This document shows, one piece after another, positions 1 through 10,098 of a DNA stretch of 64,000 nt. The DNA lies in assembly GCF_001976065.1 (NCBI RefSeq), contig NZ_MNAH01000003.1:62001-126000 (forward strand), read 5' to 3'. The notes below the pieces were generated by a model. The model saw nothing but the letters and a program-made list of their open reading frames with translations. It was not told the DNA's origin and did no database searches. Both the position numbers and the translations under genes were made by a program. Each line of letters starts with the position of its first letter. Position 1 is the first letter of the stretch. The stretch is from Pseudomonas putida. Its GTDB lineage: Bacteria > Pseudomonadota > Gammaproteobacteria > Pseudomonadales > Pseudomonadaceae.

Positions 1-353
1 AAAAAAGGGGCTACATTATGCCGCCGTACGCCTCGTGTAGCAATGCGCGCCTGTCGTGCGATCCGTAACAATTTTCCCTTCAAAAAAATCACGCATCGCT
101 GAAGCCCAATGAAACCGGGGCTTTCAGCGCAGTCAATTTTTTGGAGACAACGCTACCTTATCCGTAACCCTCCGTAACACCTGCTGGTTTTACCACTACA
201 TATTCCGGTTTTTCCGGTAAAAAACCGTGGTTTTTTGTCTTTACCACTACATTTCGCCAAACCTGCGTAATAGACACAGTCTGCAACTGACAGGCGGCAC
301 CCGGGACCGCTACAATTACCGACTTTGTCGCAACGCTTGGAGCTCAACCTTCC
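1..353. other. Intergenic region upstream of mfd
   Basis: No convincing gene is visible; the only longer frame (minus strand, 153-347) has no ribosome site and a Cys/Gly/Lys-rich composition unlike a protein. The region holds a perfect TGGT-TTT-ACCA palindrome (185-195), a 13-bp direct repeat (tttaccactacat at 189-201 and 240-252), three copies of tccgtaac (62, 161, 171) and an A6/T6 hairpin (219-236). It probably contains the mfd promoter and control sites for a divergent gene to the left. Confidence 0.5.
185..195. promoter_or_regulatory. Candidate GntR-type operator TGGTnnnACCA
   Basis: The sequence reads TGGTTTTACCA, an 11-bp site with perfect TGGT/ACCA half-sites, the pattern bound by FadR/PdhR/LldR-type GntR regulators. 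A near copy (TGTCTTTACCA) overlaps the second direct repeat at about 237-247. The regulator and target are unknown; the site may serve the unseen gene to the left rather than mfd. Confidence 0.3.
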
Positions 354-3300
354 GTGCCCGTTCTGCGTCTACCGCTTCTCCCTGCCGCGGCAGGTAAACA
401 GCACTGGGGCAACCTGCCCGGTGCCGCCCTGAGCCTGGCTATTGCCGAGGCCGCCAGCGCTGCCAAGCGCTTCACCCTGCTGCTCACCGCCGACAGCCAA
501 AGTGCCGAACGGCTGGAACAGGAGCTGAGTTTCTTCGCCCCGGATTTGCCCGTGCTGCATTTCCCCGACTGGGAAACCCTGCCCTACGACCTGTTCTCGC
601 CGCACCAGGACATCATTTCCCAGCGCATCGCCAGCCTGTACCGGCTGCCCGAGCTGTCGCACGGCGTGCTGGTGGTGCCGATCACCACCGCTTTGCACCG
701 CCTGGCGCCGACCAAGTTCCTGCTCGGCAGCAGCCTGGTGCTGGATGTCGGCCAGAAGCTCGACGTCGAGCAAATGCGCACCCGCCTGGAGGCCACCGGC
801 TATCGCTACGTCGATACCGTGTACGAGCATGGCGAATTCACCGTGCGCGGCTCGCTGATCGACCTGTTCCCGATGGGCAGCAAGTTGCCGTATCGCATCG
901 ACCTGTTCGATGACGAAATCGAGACCCTGCGCACCTTCGACCCGGAAAACCAGCGCTCCATCGACAAGGTCGATTCGGTCAAGCTGCTGCCGGCCAAGGA
1001 ATTCCCGCTGCAGAAAGAGGCGGTCACCCGCTTCAAGGCGCGCTTTCGCGAGCGCTTCGATGTCGACTTCCGGCGCTGCCCGATCTTCCAGGACCTGAGC
1101 AGCGGGATTACCCCGGCCGGTATCGAGTACTACCTGCCGCTGTTCTTCGAAGAAACCTCGACCCTGTTCGATTACCTGCCCCAGGACACCCAGGTGTTTT
1201 CCCTGCCAGGCATCGAACAGGCGGCGGAAAACTTCTGGAACGACGTGCGCAATCGCTACGAAGAGCGACGCGTCGACCCATCCCGTCCATTATTGCCACC
1301 CGCCGAGCTGTTCCTGCCGGTGGAAGACTGCTTCGCGCGCCTGAAAAACTGGCCGCGGGTGGTGGCAAGTCAACAGGACGTGGAAACCGGCGCCGGCCGC
1401 GAACGCTTCCCGGCCCGGGAACTGCCGAACCTGGCCATCGAAGCCAAGGCCACGCAACCCTTGGCGGCGCTGGCCGGTTTCCTCGACGAGTTCCCCGGTC
1501 GCGTACTGTTTACCGCCGAGTCCGCGGGCCGTCGCGAGGTGCTGCTGGAACTGCTCGAACGCCTGAAGCTGCGACCCAAGACCGTCGACAGCTGGCCAGA
1601 CTTCGTCGCCGGCAAGGACCGCCTGGCGATCACCATCGCGCCGCTGGACGAAGGTTTGCTACTGGACGACCCGGCCCTGGCGCTGGTCGCCGAAAGCCCG
1701 CTGTTCGGCCAGCGCGTGATGCAGCGCCGGCGCCGCGAAAAACGCGCCGACGCCAACAACGATGCGGTCATCAAGAACCTCACCGAACTGCGCGAAGGCG
1801 CGCCGGTGGTGCATATCGATCACGGTGTCGGGCGCTACCTGGGCCTGGCCACCCTGGAAATCGACAACCAGACCGCCGAATTCCTCGCCCTGGAATACGC
1901 CGAAGGCGCCAAGCTCTACGTGCCGGTGGCCAACCTGCACCTGATCGCCCGCTACACCGGCAGCGACGACGCCCTCGCCCCGCTGCATCGCCTGGGCTCC
2001 GAGACCTGGCAAAAAGCCAAGCGCAAGGCCGCCGAACAGGTGCGCGACGTCGCCGCTGAATTGCTCGACATCTATGCGCGCCGCGCCGCCCGTGAGGGTT
2101 ATGCCTTCGCCGACCCGAAGGCCGATTACGCCACCTTCAGCGCCGGTTTCCCGTTCGAAGAAACGCCGGACCAGCAGACCACCATCGAAGCGGTGCGCGA
2201 AGACATGCTCGCGCCCAAGCCGATGGATCGCCTGGTGTGCGGCGACGTCGGCTTCGGCAAGACCGAAGTGGCCATGCGCGCCGCGTTCATTGCCGTGCAC
2301 GGCGGTCGCCAGGTGGCCATCCTGGTACCGACCACCCTGCTCGCCCAACAGCACTACAACAGCTTCCGCGACCGCTTCGCCGACTGGCCGGTGAGCGTGG
2401 AAGTGATGAGCCGCTTCAAGTCGGCCAAGGAAGTGAATGCAGCGATCGCGGACCTGGCCGAAGGCAAGATCGACATCGTCATCGGCACGCACAAGTTGCT
2501 GTCCGACGATGTCAAGATCAAGAACCTGGGGCTGGTGATCATCGACGAAGAACACCGCTTCGGTGTCCGTCAGAAAGAACAGCTCAAGGCCCTGCGCAGC
2601 GAAGTCGACATCCTCACCCTGACCGCCACGCCGATTCCGCGCACGCTGAACATGGCCGTGTCGGGCATGCGCGACCTGTCGATCATCGCCACGCCGCCGG
2701 CCCGGCGCCTGTCGGTACGCACCTTCGTCATGGAGCAGAACAAGAGCACGGTCAAGGAGGCCCTGCTCCGTGAGCTGCTGCGTGGCGGCCAGGTCTACTA
2801 CCTGCACAACGACGTCAAGACCATCGAGAAATGCGCCGCCGACCTCGCCGAACTGGTACCGGAAGCGCGGATCGGCATTGGCCACGGGCAGATGCGCGAG
2901 CGCGAGCTCGAACAGGTGATGAGCGACTTCTATCACAAGCGCTTCAACGTGCTGATCGCCTCGACCATCATCGAGACCGGCATCGACGTGCCGAGCGCCA
3001 ACACCATCATCATCGAGCGCGCCGACAAGTTCGGCCTGGCGCAATTGCACCAGTTGCGCGGCCGCGTCGGGCGCAGTCACCACCAGGCCTACGCCTACCT
3101 GCTGACGCCACCGCGCCAGCAGATCACCGCAGACGCGGAAAAGCGCCTCGAAGCGATTGCCAACACCCAGGACCTCGGCGCGGGCTTCGTGCTCGCCACC
3201 AACGACCTGGAAATCCGCGGCGCCGGCGAATTGCTGGGCGATGGTCAGAGCGGGCAGATCCAGGCGGTCGGCTTCACCCTGTACATGGAAATGCTCGAAC

Positions 3301-3803
3301 GCGCGGTGAAGTCGATCCGCAAGGGCGAACAACCCAACCTCGACCAGCCTCTGGGCGGCGGTCCGGAAGTCAACTTGCGCGTACCGGCGTTGATTCCCGA
3401 GGACTACTTGCCGGACGTTCACGCCCGCCTGATTCTCTACAAGCGCATCGCCTCGGCCACCGACGAGGAAGGCCTCAAGGACTTGCAGGTGGAGATGATC
3501 GACCGTTTCGGCCTGTTGCCGGAGCCGACCAAGAACCTGATGCGCATCACCGCCCTGAAACTGCAGGCCGAGTTGCTGGGCATCAAGAAAGTCGACGGCG
3601 GCCCGCAGGGTGGTCGAATCGAGTTTGCGACACAGACCCCGGTCGACCCGCTGACCCTGATCAAGCTGATCCAGAGCCAGCCCAAACGCTACAAATTCGA
3701 AGGGGCCACGATGTTCAAGTTCCAGGTCCCGATGGAGCGCCCGGAAGAGCGCTTTAATACTGTAGAGGCGCTGTTCGAGCGCCTCATCCCGAAAACTGCT
3801 TGA
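354..3803 (+). CDS. mfd: Transcription-repair coupling factor Mfd
   Basis: Mfd is the ATP-driven translocase that removes RNA polymerase stalled at DNA lesions and recruits UvrA for nucleotide excision repair. The 1149-aa length is normal for the family. The N-terminal third is the UvrB-like damage-recognition part; the RNA-polymerase-interacting domain is near residue 480 (HIDHGVGRYLGL). The RecG-like motor follows, with Walker A GDVGFGKTE at about 629, DEEH at about 728 and the arginine-finger motif QLRGRVGRS near 900; the C-terminal TRD domain ends the protein. The start is GTG with GGAG upstream. It is followed after 10 bp by the csiV-like gene, so the two probably share a transcript. Confidence 0.97.
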   Translation: MPVLRLPLLPAAAGKQHWGNLPGAALSLAIAEAASAAKRFTLLLTADSQSAERLEQELSFFAPDLPVLHFPDWETLPYDLFSPHQDIISQRIASLYRLPELSHGVLVVPITTALHRLAPTKFLLGSSLVLDVGQKLDVEQMRTRLEATGYRYVDTVYEHGEFTVRGSLIDLFPMGSKLPYRIDLFDDEIETLRTFDPENQRSIDKVDSVKLLPAKEFPLQKEAVTRFKARFRERFDVDFRRCPIFQDLSSGITPAGIEYYLPLFFEETSTLFDYLPQDTQVFSLPGIEQAAENFWNDVRNRYEERRVDPSRPLLPPAELFLPVEDCFARLKNWPRVVASQQDVETGAGRERFPARELPNLAIEAKATQPLAALAGFLDEFPGRVLFTAESAGRREVLLELLERLKLRPKTVDSWPDFVAGKDRLAITIAPLDEGLLLDDPALALVAESPLFGQRVMQRRRREKRADANNDAVIKNLTELREGAPVVHIDHGVGRYLGLATLEIDNQTAEFLALEYAEGAKLYVPVANLHLIARYTGSDDALAPLHRLGSETWQKAKRKAAEQVRDVAAELLDIYARRAAREGYAFADPKADYATFSAGFPFEETPDQQTTIEAVREDMLAPKPMDRLVCGDVGFGKTEVAMRAAFIAVHGGRQVAILVPTTLLAQQHYNSFRDRFADWPVSVEVMSRFKSAKEVNAAIADLAEGKIDIVIGTHKLLSDDVKIKNLGLVIIDEEHRFGVRQKEQLKALRSEVDILTLTATPIPRTLNMAVSGMRDLSIIATPPARRLSVRTFVMEQNKSTVKEALLRELLRGGQVYYLHNDVKTIEKCAADLAELVPEARIGIGHGQMRERELEQVMSDFYHKRFNVLIASTIIETGIDVPSANTIIIERADKFGLAQLHQLRGRVGRSHHQAYAYLLTPPRQQITADAEKRLEAIANTQDLGAGFVLATNDLEIRGAGELLGDGQSGQIQAVGFTLYMEMLERAVKSIRKGEQPNLDQPLGGGPEVNLRVPALIPEDYLPDVHARLILYKRIASATDEEGLKDLQVEMIDRFGLLPEPTKNLMRITALKLQAELLGIKKVDGGPQGGRIEFATQTPVDPLTLIKLIQSQPKRYKFEGATMFKFQVPMERPEERFNTVEALFERLIPKTA

Positions 3804-3813
3804 AGGACGCCGC

Positions 3814-4392
3814 ATGCGCCTGTTTCGCTCACTGACCTTGTTGACAATGTTAATAACAGCACTGGTCGCCCCGTCGGTCTTTGCCGATGACCTGTATCAA
3901 ATTGAAATGATTCTGGTGCGACAGAATGCCGTGCCGGCGATTGTCAGCCGTGCCGCGCCCGAAGACTGGGCCGCCGGCGCGCAAGCCGTCAGCCCTGACA
4001 GCCTGCGCACGCCGAGCCTCAATGGCGAAGTGGAAAAACTGACCGCCAGCAATGAATACACCGTGCTGCTGCACAAGGCCTGGCAACAGACCCTCGGCGA
4101 AACACCGGTCAAGGTCGCGGTCAGCGACGGCAAGGAGCAGTTCGGTCAGTACCCGATTGAAGGCACCCTGAACATGACGCTTGGGCGCTTCACTGACGTA
4201 GACGCCGATTTCTGGGTCAACCAGTTCAACGACGACGGCCTGGTCACCGCCAGCGAACGCCTGAAACAGGAAAGCCACACCAAGAACGGCCAGCTCAACT
4301 TCCTCGACAACGGCCACCTGGGCCTGCTGATCAAGATCACGTCATTGACGGCGCCCGCTCCCCGGGAAGCCCCTGAAGTCGTTCCGGACTGA
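3814..4392 (+). CDS. CsiV family envelope protein
   Basis: A 192-aa protein with a clear Sec signal peptide (residues 1-24, hydrophobic core then VFA-DD), so it acts in the periplasm. After cleavage it begins with DLYQIEMILVRQ, typical of the CsiV/PF10972 family found next to mfd in pseudomonads. The biochemical role is unknown. It starts 10 bp after mfd and ends 11 bp before the helicase gene, consistent with an operon. Confidence 0.8.
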   Translation: MRLFRSLTLLTMLITALVAPSVFADDLYQIEMILVRQNAVPAIVSRAAPEDWAAGAQAVSPDSLRTPSLNGEVEKLTASNEYTVLLHKAWQQTLGETPVKVAVSDGKEQFGQYPIEGTLNMTLGRFTDVDADFWVNQFNDDGLVTASERLKQESHTKNGQLNFLDNGHLGLLIKITSLTAPAPREAPEVVPD

Positions 4393-4403
4393 TTGAAGCC
4401 CCC

Positions 4404-7097
4404 ATGTCCGCGACCCTGAGCAAACCCCTGGCACCTTCCTGGGTCAGCCGATTCAAGGAACAGAGCCTGGAACGCGGTCGCCGCTACGCACTGGAAAATC
4501 GCGTCAGGATCGTCGAAGTCGGCGACTCGACCATCCTCGCGGCCTGCGAAGGCTCTGGCGGCAACGTCTACCGTCAGACCATTCGCCTGCGCGAGTCGGC
4601 CAAAGGCACCTTGCTGATGGTTGACGCCACCTGCTCCTGCCCGGTGCACAGCAACTGCAAACATTGCGCGGCGGTGCTCCTGCAAGTGCAGGAAACCCTC
4701 GACTACCCCGCCGCCGCCAAGGACGCCGAACTCCTGGAAAAACTCCAGGCGGTACTGGAAAACCGCAGCCCCAAGGCGCCACCGCAAGTGCTGGTGGACA
4801 ATGTGCAACCGGTACCGCGCCTGTGGCTGGCGAGCATCGAGTTCAGCGCCTTCGAACCGCGCAACGGGCGGATGCAGCGTTACATCCAGCATCGCGCGGC
4901 GCTGTCTTTCAGTTATCTGGACGAGTACGTTTCAGGCCAGAAGAATTCCGACATCCTGATTCGCCAGGAAACCCAGACCCTGCGGATAAAACGCCACCCG
5001 GACGTGGAACAGTCCTACCGCGAACAGCTGCGAATCCTCGGCTTCAAAATCGCCACCCGGCAAAGCAAGGCCCTGCCGGAAAGCGCCGGGGAACTGTATG
5101 AGATGGTCAATGACAGCGCCTGGTTGACCTTCACCCTCAATGAACTGCCGAAGTTGCGCACCCAGGGCTGGGAGCTGCAGATCAACGAGGACTTCGGCTT
5201 CGACCTGACCGCCGTTGACGACTGGTACGCCACGGTCGAACAGGCGCCGGAACGGGACTGGTTCGACCTGGAACTGGGGATCATCGTCAATGGCGAGCGG
5301 CTGAGCCTGTTGCCGATCCTGTTGAACCTGATGCGCTCCCACACCGAACTGCTCAACCCGGAGCGCCTGGCCCGGCGGCGCGACGACGAGCTGATCCTGG
5401 TCAACATTCCCAACCGGCCCAACGCCGAGCACGGCCCCTTGCAAGTCGCCCTGCCCTTCGGCCGCCTGAAACCGGTACTGGCGACCCTCGGCGAGTTTTA
5501 CCTGCAAGAGCCTGGTGAAACCACACTGCGCCTGAGCAAGGCCGACGCCACGCGCCTCAATGCGCTGGAAGACCTGCCATTGCTCTGGGAAGGTGGCGAG
5601 CAGATCCGCACCTTTGCCCAGCGCCTGCGTGACATCAAGGACTACGCCGCCACGGCACCGGACGGCTTGAACGCAACCCTGCGCCCGTATCAACTCGAAG
5701 GCCTGAGCTGGATGCAGTCGTTGCGGCAACTGGAGGTCGGCGGGATTCTCGCGGACGACATGGGCTTGGGCAAAACCCTGCAGACCCTGGCGCATATGCT
5801 CAGCGAGAAGAACGCCGGGCGCCTCGATCGCCCCTGCATGGTGGTGATGCCCACCAGCCTGATTCCCAACTGGCTCGACGAAGCCGCGCACTTCACCCCG
5901 CAACTCAAGGTGCTGGCGTTGTACGGCGCCAGCCGCAAAAAGCATTTCGACAACCTGGCCGACTACGACCTGATCCTGACCACCTACGCGTTGCTGCCCA
6001 AGGACGTCGAGCGCCTGGCGGCGCAGCCGCTGCACGTTCTGGTGCTGGATGAAGCGCAGTACATCAAGAACCCCAACAGCAAGGCCGCCCAGGCTGCCCG
6101 CGAGCTGAACGCCCGCCAGCGCTTGTGCCTGAGCGGTACGCCTTTGGAAAACCACCTGGGTGAACTCTGGTCGTTGTTTCATTTCCTCCTGCCTGGCTGG
6201 CTCGGCGACGTGAAAAGCTTCAACCGCGATTACCGCGTCCCGATTGAAAAGCGCACCAGCGAAGTACGACTGCAGCACCTCAACGGTCGGATAAAACCGT
6301 TCCTGCTGCGCCGGACCAAGGAACAGGTAGCCACCGAGCTGCCACCGAAAACCGAGATCATCCATTGGGTCGAACTCAACGAAGCCCAGCGCGACCTGTA
6401 TGAAACCATGCGCCTGGCCATGGACAAGAAAGTCCGCGACGAAATCACCCGCAAAGGCGTGGCCCGCAGCCAGATCATCATCCTCGAGGCACTGCTCAAG
6501 CTGCGCCAGGTGTGTTGCGATCTGCGCCTGGTCAACGACGCGACCCTTCCGGCACGGGGCAGCACCTCGGGCAAGCTCGACAGCCTGATGGAAATGCTCG
6601 AAGAACTGTTCGAGGAAGGCCGGCGCATCCTGCTGTTCTCGCAGTTCACCTCAATGCTGTCGCTGATCGAAGACGAGCTGAAAAAACGCGGCGTGGCCTA
6701 CGCGCTGCTGACAGGACAGACCCGCGACCGTCGCACGCCCGTGAAGGAGTTCCAGAGCGGCAAGCGTCAGATCTTTCTCATCAGCCTGAAAGCCGGCGGC
6801 GTTGGCCTGAACCTGACCGAAGCGGACACCGTGATTCACTACGACCCCTGGTGGAACCCGGCCACGGAAAACCAGGCCACCGACCGCGCCTATCGTATCG
6901 GCCAGGAGAAGCCGGTGTTCGTCTACAAGCTGATTGCGCGCGGCACGGTGGAGGAGAAAATCCAGCACCTGCAGAAGGAAAAATCGGACCTGGCGGCGGG
7001 CGTGCTGGATGGGCGCCAGGCGGGGGACTGGAAGCTGCAGAGCGATGATATTGAAGCGTTGTTTGCGCCGTTGCCAGACAAACTGGAGAAGCGCTGA
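4404..7097 (+). CDS. SNF2/RapA-family helicase with SWIM zinc finger
   Basis: An 897-aa Swi2/Snf2 ATPase. A SWIM zinc finger lies at residues 76-87 (CSCPVHSNCKHC, giving CxC...CxH), followed by a long middle region. The SNF2 motor has Walker A DDMGLGKT near 450, Walker B-type DEAQ near 547, and motif VI RAYRIGQ near 829. SNF2 enzymes move along duplex DNA to remodel protein-DNA complexes; SWIM-SNF2 proteins are widespread in bacteria and their targets are poorly known. Its place directly after mfd suggests a repair or transcription-remodelling role, which is inference. Confidence 0.9.
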   Translation: MSATLSKPLAPSWVSRFKEQSLERGRRYALENRVRIVEVGDSTILAACEGSGGNVYRQTIRLRESAKGTLLMVDATCSCPVHSNCKHCAAVLLQVQETLDYPAAAKDAELLEKLQAVLENRSPKAPPQVLVDNVQPVPRLWLASIEFSAFEPRNGRMQRYIQHRAALSFSYLDEYVSGQKNSDILIRQETQTLRIKRHPDVEQSYREQLRILGFKIATRQSKALPESAGELYEMVNDSAWLTFTLNELPKLRTQGWELQINEDFGFDLTAVDDWYATVEQAPERDWFDLELGIIVNGERLSLLPILLNLMRSHTELLNPERLARRRDDELILVNIPNRPNAEHGPLQVALPFGRLKPVLATLGEFYLQEPGETTLRLSKADATRLNALEDLPLLWEGGEQIRTFAQRLRDIKDYAATAPDGLNATLRPYQLEGLSWMQSLRQLEVGGILADDMGLGKTLQTLAHMLSEKNAGRLDRPCMVVMPTSLIPNWLDEAAHFTPQLKVLALYGASRKKHFDNLADYDLILTTYALLPKDVERLAAQPLHVLVLDEAQYIKNPNSKAAQAARELNARQRLCLSGTPLENHLGELWSLFHFLLPGWLGDVKSFNRDYRVPIEKRTSEVRLQHLNGRIKPFLLRRTKEQVATELPPKTEIIHWVELNEAQRDLYETMRLAMDKKVRDEITRKGVARSQIIILEALLKLRQVCCDLRLVNDATLPARGSTSGKLDSLMEMLEELFEEGRRILLFSQFTSMLSLIEDELKKRGVAYALLTGQTRDRRTPVKEFQSGKRQIFLISLKAGGVGLNLTEADTVIHYDPWWNPATENQATDRAYRIGQEKPVFVYKLIARGTVEEKIQHLQKEKSDLAAGVLDGRQAGDWKLQSDDIEALFAPLPDKLEKR

Positions 7098-7120
7098 GAC
7101 TTGCGGCGACTGACAGATAG

Positions 7121-7218
7121 CCTTCGCGAGCAAGCCCGCTCCCACCTGGACTTTGTGTTGCCCCAACCATTGAGGATTCACAAAAATCGAAACGTGGGAG
7201 CGGGCTTGCTCGCGAAGG
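7121..7218. repeat. REP palindromic pair
   Basis: Two inverted copies of the Pseudomonas REP unit, ccttcgcgagcaagcccgct at 7121 and its complement ending at 7218, flank about 50 bp of unique sequence between convergent genes. Confidence 0.85.
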
Positions 7219-7242
7219 GAGCGACTCGGACCCACGCCTGGC

Positions 7243-7992
<750 letters not shown>

Positions 7993-9003
7993 TTAATCGA
8001 TAAGCTGAGCATCCCTGAGCGCGCCCACGGCAGCCAGCCAGCGCGGATCCTGACGATATTCGGTGCTCGCGTACGCCTGGCCACGCATCCGCGCAATGCG
8101 CGCCGACGGCTTGACCTTCAGTCGCTGAGCGGCGCTCAGGGCCAGTTCGGCGGCCGCACGGTCGTTGCACACCAGGCCCATGTCGCAGCCGGCGGTCAAT
8201 GCTGCTTCGATACGGCTGGCGGCATCGCCCACCACATGGGCACCGGCCATGGACAGGTCGTCGCTGAAAATCACCCCGTCGAATTGCAGCTCGCCACGCA
8301 GGATGTCCTGCAGCCAAATCCGGGAGAAACCCGCGGGCTGCGCGTCGACCTGTGGATAAATAACGTGGGCAGGCATGACCGCAGCCAGTTGCTTGCTCAA
8401 TTTAGCGAAAGGCACCAGGTCATGGGCGCGGATCTGCTCGAGGCTGCGCTCGTCATTGGGGATCGCGACATGGGAATCCGCCTCGGCCCAGCCATGGCCG
8501 GGAAAGTGCTTGCCGGTGGCGGCCATGCCCGCGGCGTTCATGCCGCGAATGAACGCACCGGCCAGCAGCGCGGCACGCTGCGGATCAGCTTCGAACGAAC
8601 GGGTTCCGACCACCGCGCTGCGCTGGTGATCGAGATCCAGCACCGGGGCGAAGCTCAGGTCCAGGCCAACAGCCAGCACTTCGGTGGCCATGATCCAGCC
8701 GCACTGCTCGGCCAGGTATTCAGCGTTAGGGTTGTCGGCAATGGCGCGCATCGCCGGCAGTCGCACGAACCCCTGGCGCAGGCGCTGGACCCGCCCGCCC
8801 TCCTGGTCCACCGCCAGCAGCAGGTCGGGACGAACGGCGCGGATCGCCGCGCTCAACTCACGAACCTGGCGTGGATGTTCGATGTTGCGGGCGAAAATGA
8901 TCAGGCCGCCCACTTCGGGCTGGCGCAACAATTGGCGATCTTCAGCCGTCAGCCAGGTACCGGCGACGTCCACCATCAACGAGCCTTGCAGGCCAGCAGT
9001 CAT
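7993..9003 (-). CDS. nagZ: Beta-N-acetylhexosaminidase NagZ
   Basis: A 336-aa GH3 glycosidase that cleaves GlcNAc from 1,6-anhydro-MurNAc peptides in the cytoplasm during peptidoglycan recycling, which in pseudomonads feeds the AmpR/AmpC pathway. The catalytic-dyad loop KHFPGHG is near residue 163 and the nucleophile motif SDDLSM near 247. It has no signal peptide, as expected for NagZ. The first gene of a nagZ-mtnP pair, located behind psrA on the same strand. Confidence 0.95.
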   Translation of the reverse strand: MTAGLQGSLMVDVAGTWLTAEDRQLLRQPEVGGLIIFARNIEHPRQVRELSAAIRAVRPDLLLAVDQEGGRVQRLRQGFVRLPAMRAIADNPNAEYLAEQCGWIMATEVLAVGLDLSFAPVLDLDHQRSAVVGTRSFEADPQRAALLAGAFIRGMNAAGMAATGKHFPGHGWAEADSHVAIPNDERSLEQIRAHDLVPFAKLSKQLAAVMPAHVIYPQVDAQPAGFSRIWLQDILRGELQFDGVIFSDDLSMAGAHVVGDAASRIEAALTAGCDMGLVCNDRAAAELALSAAQRLKVKPSARIARMRGQAYASTEYRQDPRWLAAVGALRDAQLID

Positions 9004-9161
9004 AGCAATTCCTTGATAACGATATACCCGGCTCGCAGCGATGCACCGCCCTGGGCTGTACCCGGGAGGACGACGATCAGTAACGGGAGCGGGTTGACAA
9101 CGAGAGTCGGCATGGGCGGCTAGCTTATCGGATGTAAGCCGCCGCGCCCACCCATCAGCGG

Positions 9162-9869
9162 CTAAACCTTGGCGGCAACCGGTGTCGATTTGCTACGAGG
9201 ACGCAACTGCGCGGTGGCCATGGCCGAGTCGGTGACCCCGGATTCGGCGCGCATGCCGGCCGCCAGGAACGGCACCATCAGGCGCATGACCTGCTCGATG
9301 GAAGTGTTGACCCCGAAGTCGGTTTCGGCGATGGCGCGCAACGCCTTGATACCGGACATGCTGAACGCAGCCGCACCCAGCATGAAGTGCACGCGCCAGA
9401 ACAGTTCGATTGGAGGGATGCGCGGCGCAGCCTCGTTGACCAGCATCATGTAGCGGCGGAACACCTTGCCGTACATGTCTTCCAGATAACGACGCAAATG
9501 TCCCTGGCTCTGGCTGAAGGCCAGCCCGAGCAAACGCATGAAGATCGACAGGTCGTTGCCGCTGCGCGGTTGCACCACCAAGGCTTGCTCGACGAGGATT
9601 TCCAGCAGCTCCTCGAGGGAAGGCTTGTTTTCAGGCCTGGCCTGGCGCCGCTCCAGCTCTTTGTCGAGGCTGATGCAGAACGGCCCCAGGAAGCGCGAGA
9701 AGACCGCCTGGATCAGCGCCTTCTTCGAACCGAAGTGATAGTTCACCGCCGCGAGATTGACACCCGCCTTGCTGGTGATCAAACGCAATGAGGTTTCAGC
9801 GAAACCTTTTTCCGCGAACAACTGCTCGGCAGCATCGAGAATGCGTTCAACGGTTTCCGACTGGGCCAT
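9162..9869 (-). CDS. psrA: TetR-family fatty-acid-responsive regulator PsrA
   Basis: PsrA is a TetR repressor that senses long-chain fatty acids; in Pseudomonas it controls fadBA5 and activates rpoS. The frame starts MAQSETVERILDAAEQLF, so I chose ATG at 9869 rather than the longer upstream frame. The helix-turn-helix spans about residues 20-60 (SLRLITSKAGVNLAAVNYHF). The 235-aa length fits. It diverges from lexA, and a palindrome 29 bp upstream of the start matches a PsrA box, implying autoregulation. Confidence 0.93.
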   Translation of the reverse strand: MAQSETVERILDAAEQLFAEKGFAETSLRLITSKAGVNLAAVNYHFGSKKALIQAVFSRFLGPFCISLDKELERRQARPENKPSLEELLEILVEQALVVQPRSGNDLSIFMRLLGLAFSQSQGHLRRYLEDMYGKVFRRYMMLVNEAAPRIPPIELFWRVHFMLGAAAFSMSGIKALRAIAETDFGVNTSIEQVMRLMVPFLAAGMRAESGVTDSAMATAQLRPRSKSTPVAAKV

Positions 9870-9895
9870 GGCTACTCCGCCTGACAAACACTTGT

Positions 9896-9913
9896 TTGAA
9901 ACATACGTTTCAA
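9896..9913. promoter_or_regulatory. PsrA-type operator upstream of psrA
   Basis: A perfect palindrome, TTGAAAC-ATAC-GTTTCAA. The core GAAAC-N4-GTTTC (9898-9911) matches the published PsrA consensus. Its position just upstream of psrA supports autorepression. Confidence 0.75.
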
Positions 9914-10036
9914 CCCTTGTGTTGTCAAGTCTGGCAGTTCGTTTTGCGAATGGTCGGTCAGACATTTAACCACACAACCGCAAAGCTTCCACCAGCAGGT
10001 TGAGCGACCGTCTGGCGGCAGACAAAAAAAGGGGCA

Positions 10037-10064
10037 TTGCCAAGACCGTTCCACTGTATATAAT
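10037..10064 (+). promoter_or_regulatory. Sigma-70 promoter of lexA-sulA
   Basis: A -35 box TTGCCA (10037-10042) and a perfect -10 box TATAAT (10059-10064) are separated by 16 bp. The -10 lies inside the first LexA box, so bound LexA would block polymerase. Confidence 0.75.
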
Positions 10065-10069
10065 CCCAG
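10054..10069. promoter_or_regulatory. LexA box 1 (lexA promoter)
   Basis: CTGTATATAATCCCAG, a CTGT-N8-(A)CAG-type SOS box overlapping the -10 element. Confidence 0.85.
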
Positions 10070-10072
10070 TCA

Positions 10073-10088
10073 CTGTATAAAAAGACAG
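10073..10088. promoter_or_regulatory. LexA box 2 (lexA leader)
   Basis: CTGTATAAAAAGACAG, 3 bp downstream of box 1 and 10 bp before the lexA start codon. Two adjacent boxes suggest tight, cooperative autoregulation. Confidence 0.88.
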
Positions 10089-10098
10089 AGCGATCAAT

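Noticed and set aside
153-347. Minus-strand 64-aa frame upstream of mfd
   Set aside because: No ribosome site; it runs across direct repeats and a hairpin.
1659-3815. Long minus-strand open frame (718 codons) opposite mfd
   Set aside because: It is antisense to mfd, has the His/Gln/Val-rich composition of a shadow frame in GC-rich DNA, and no ribosome site.
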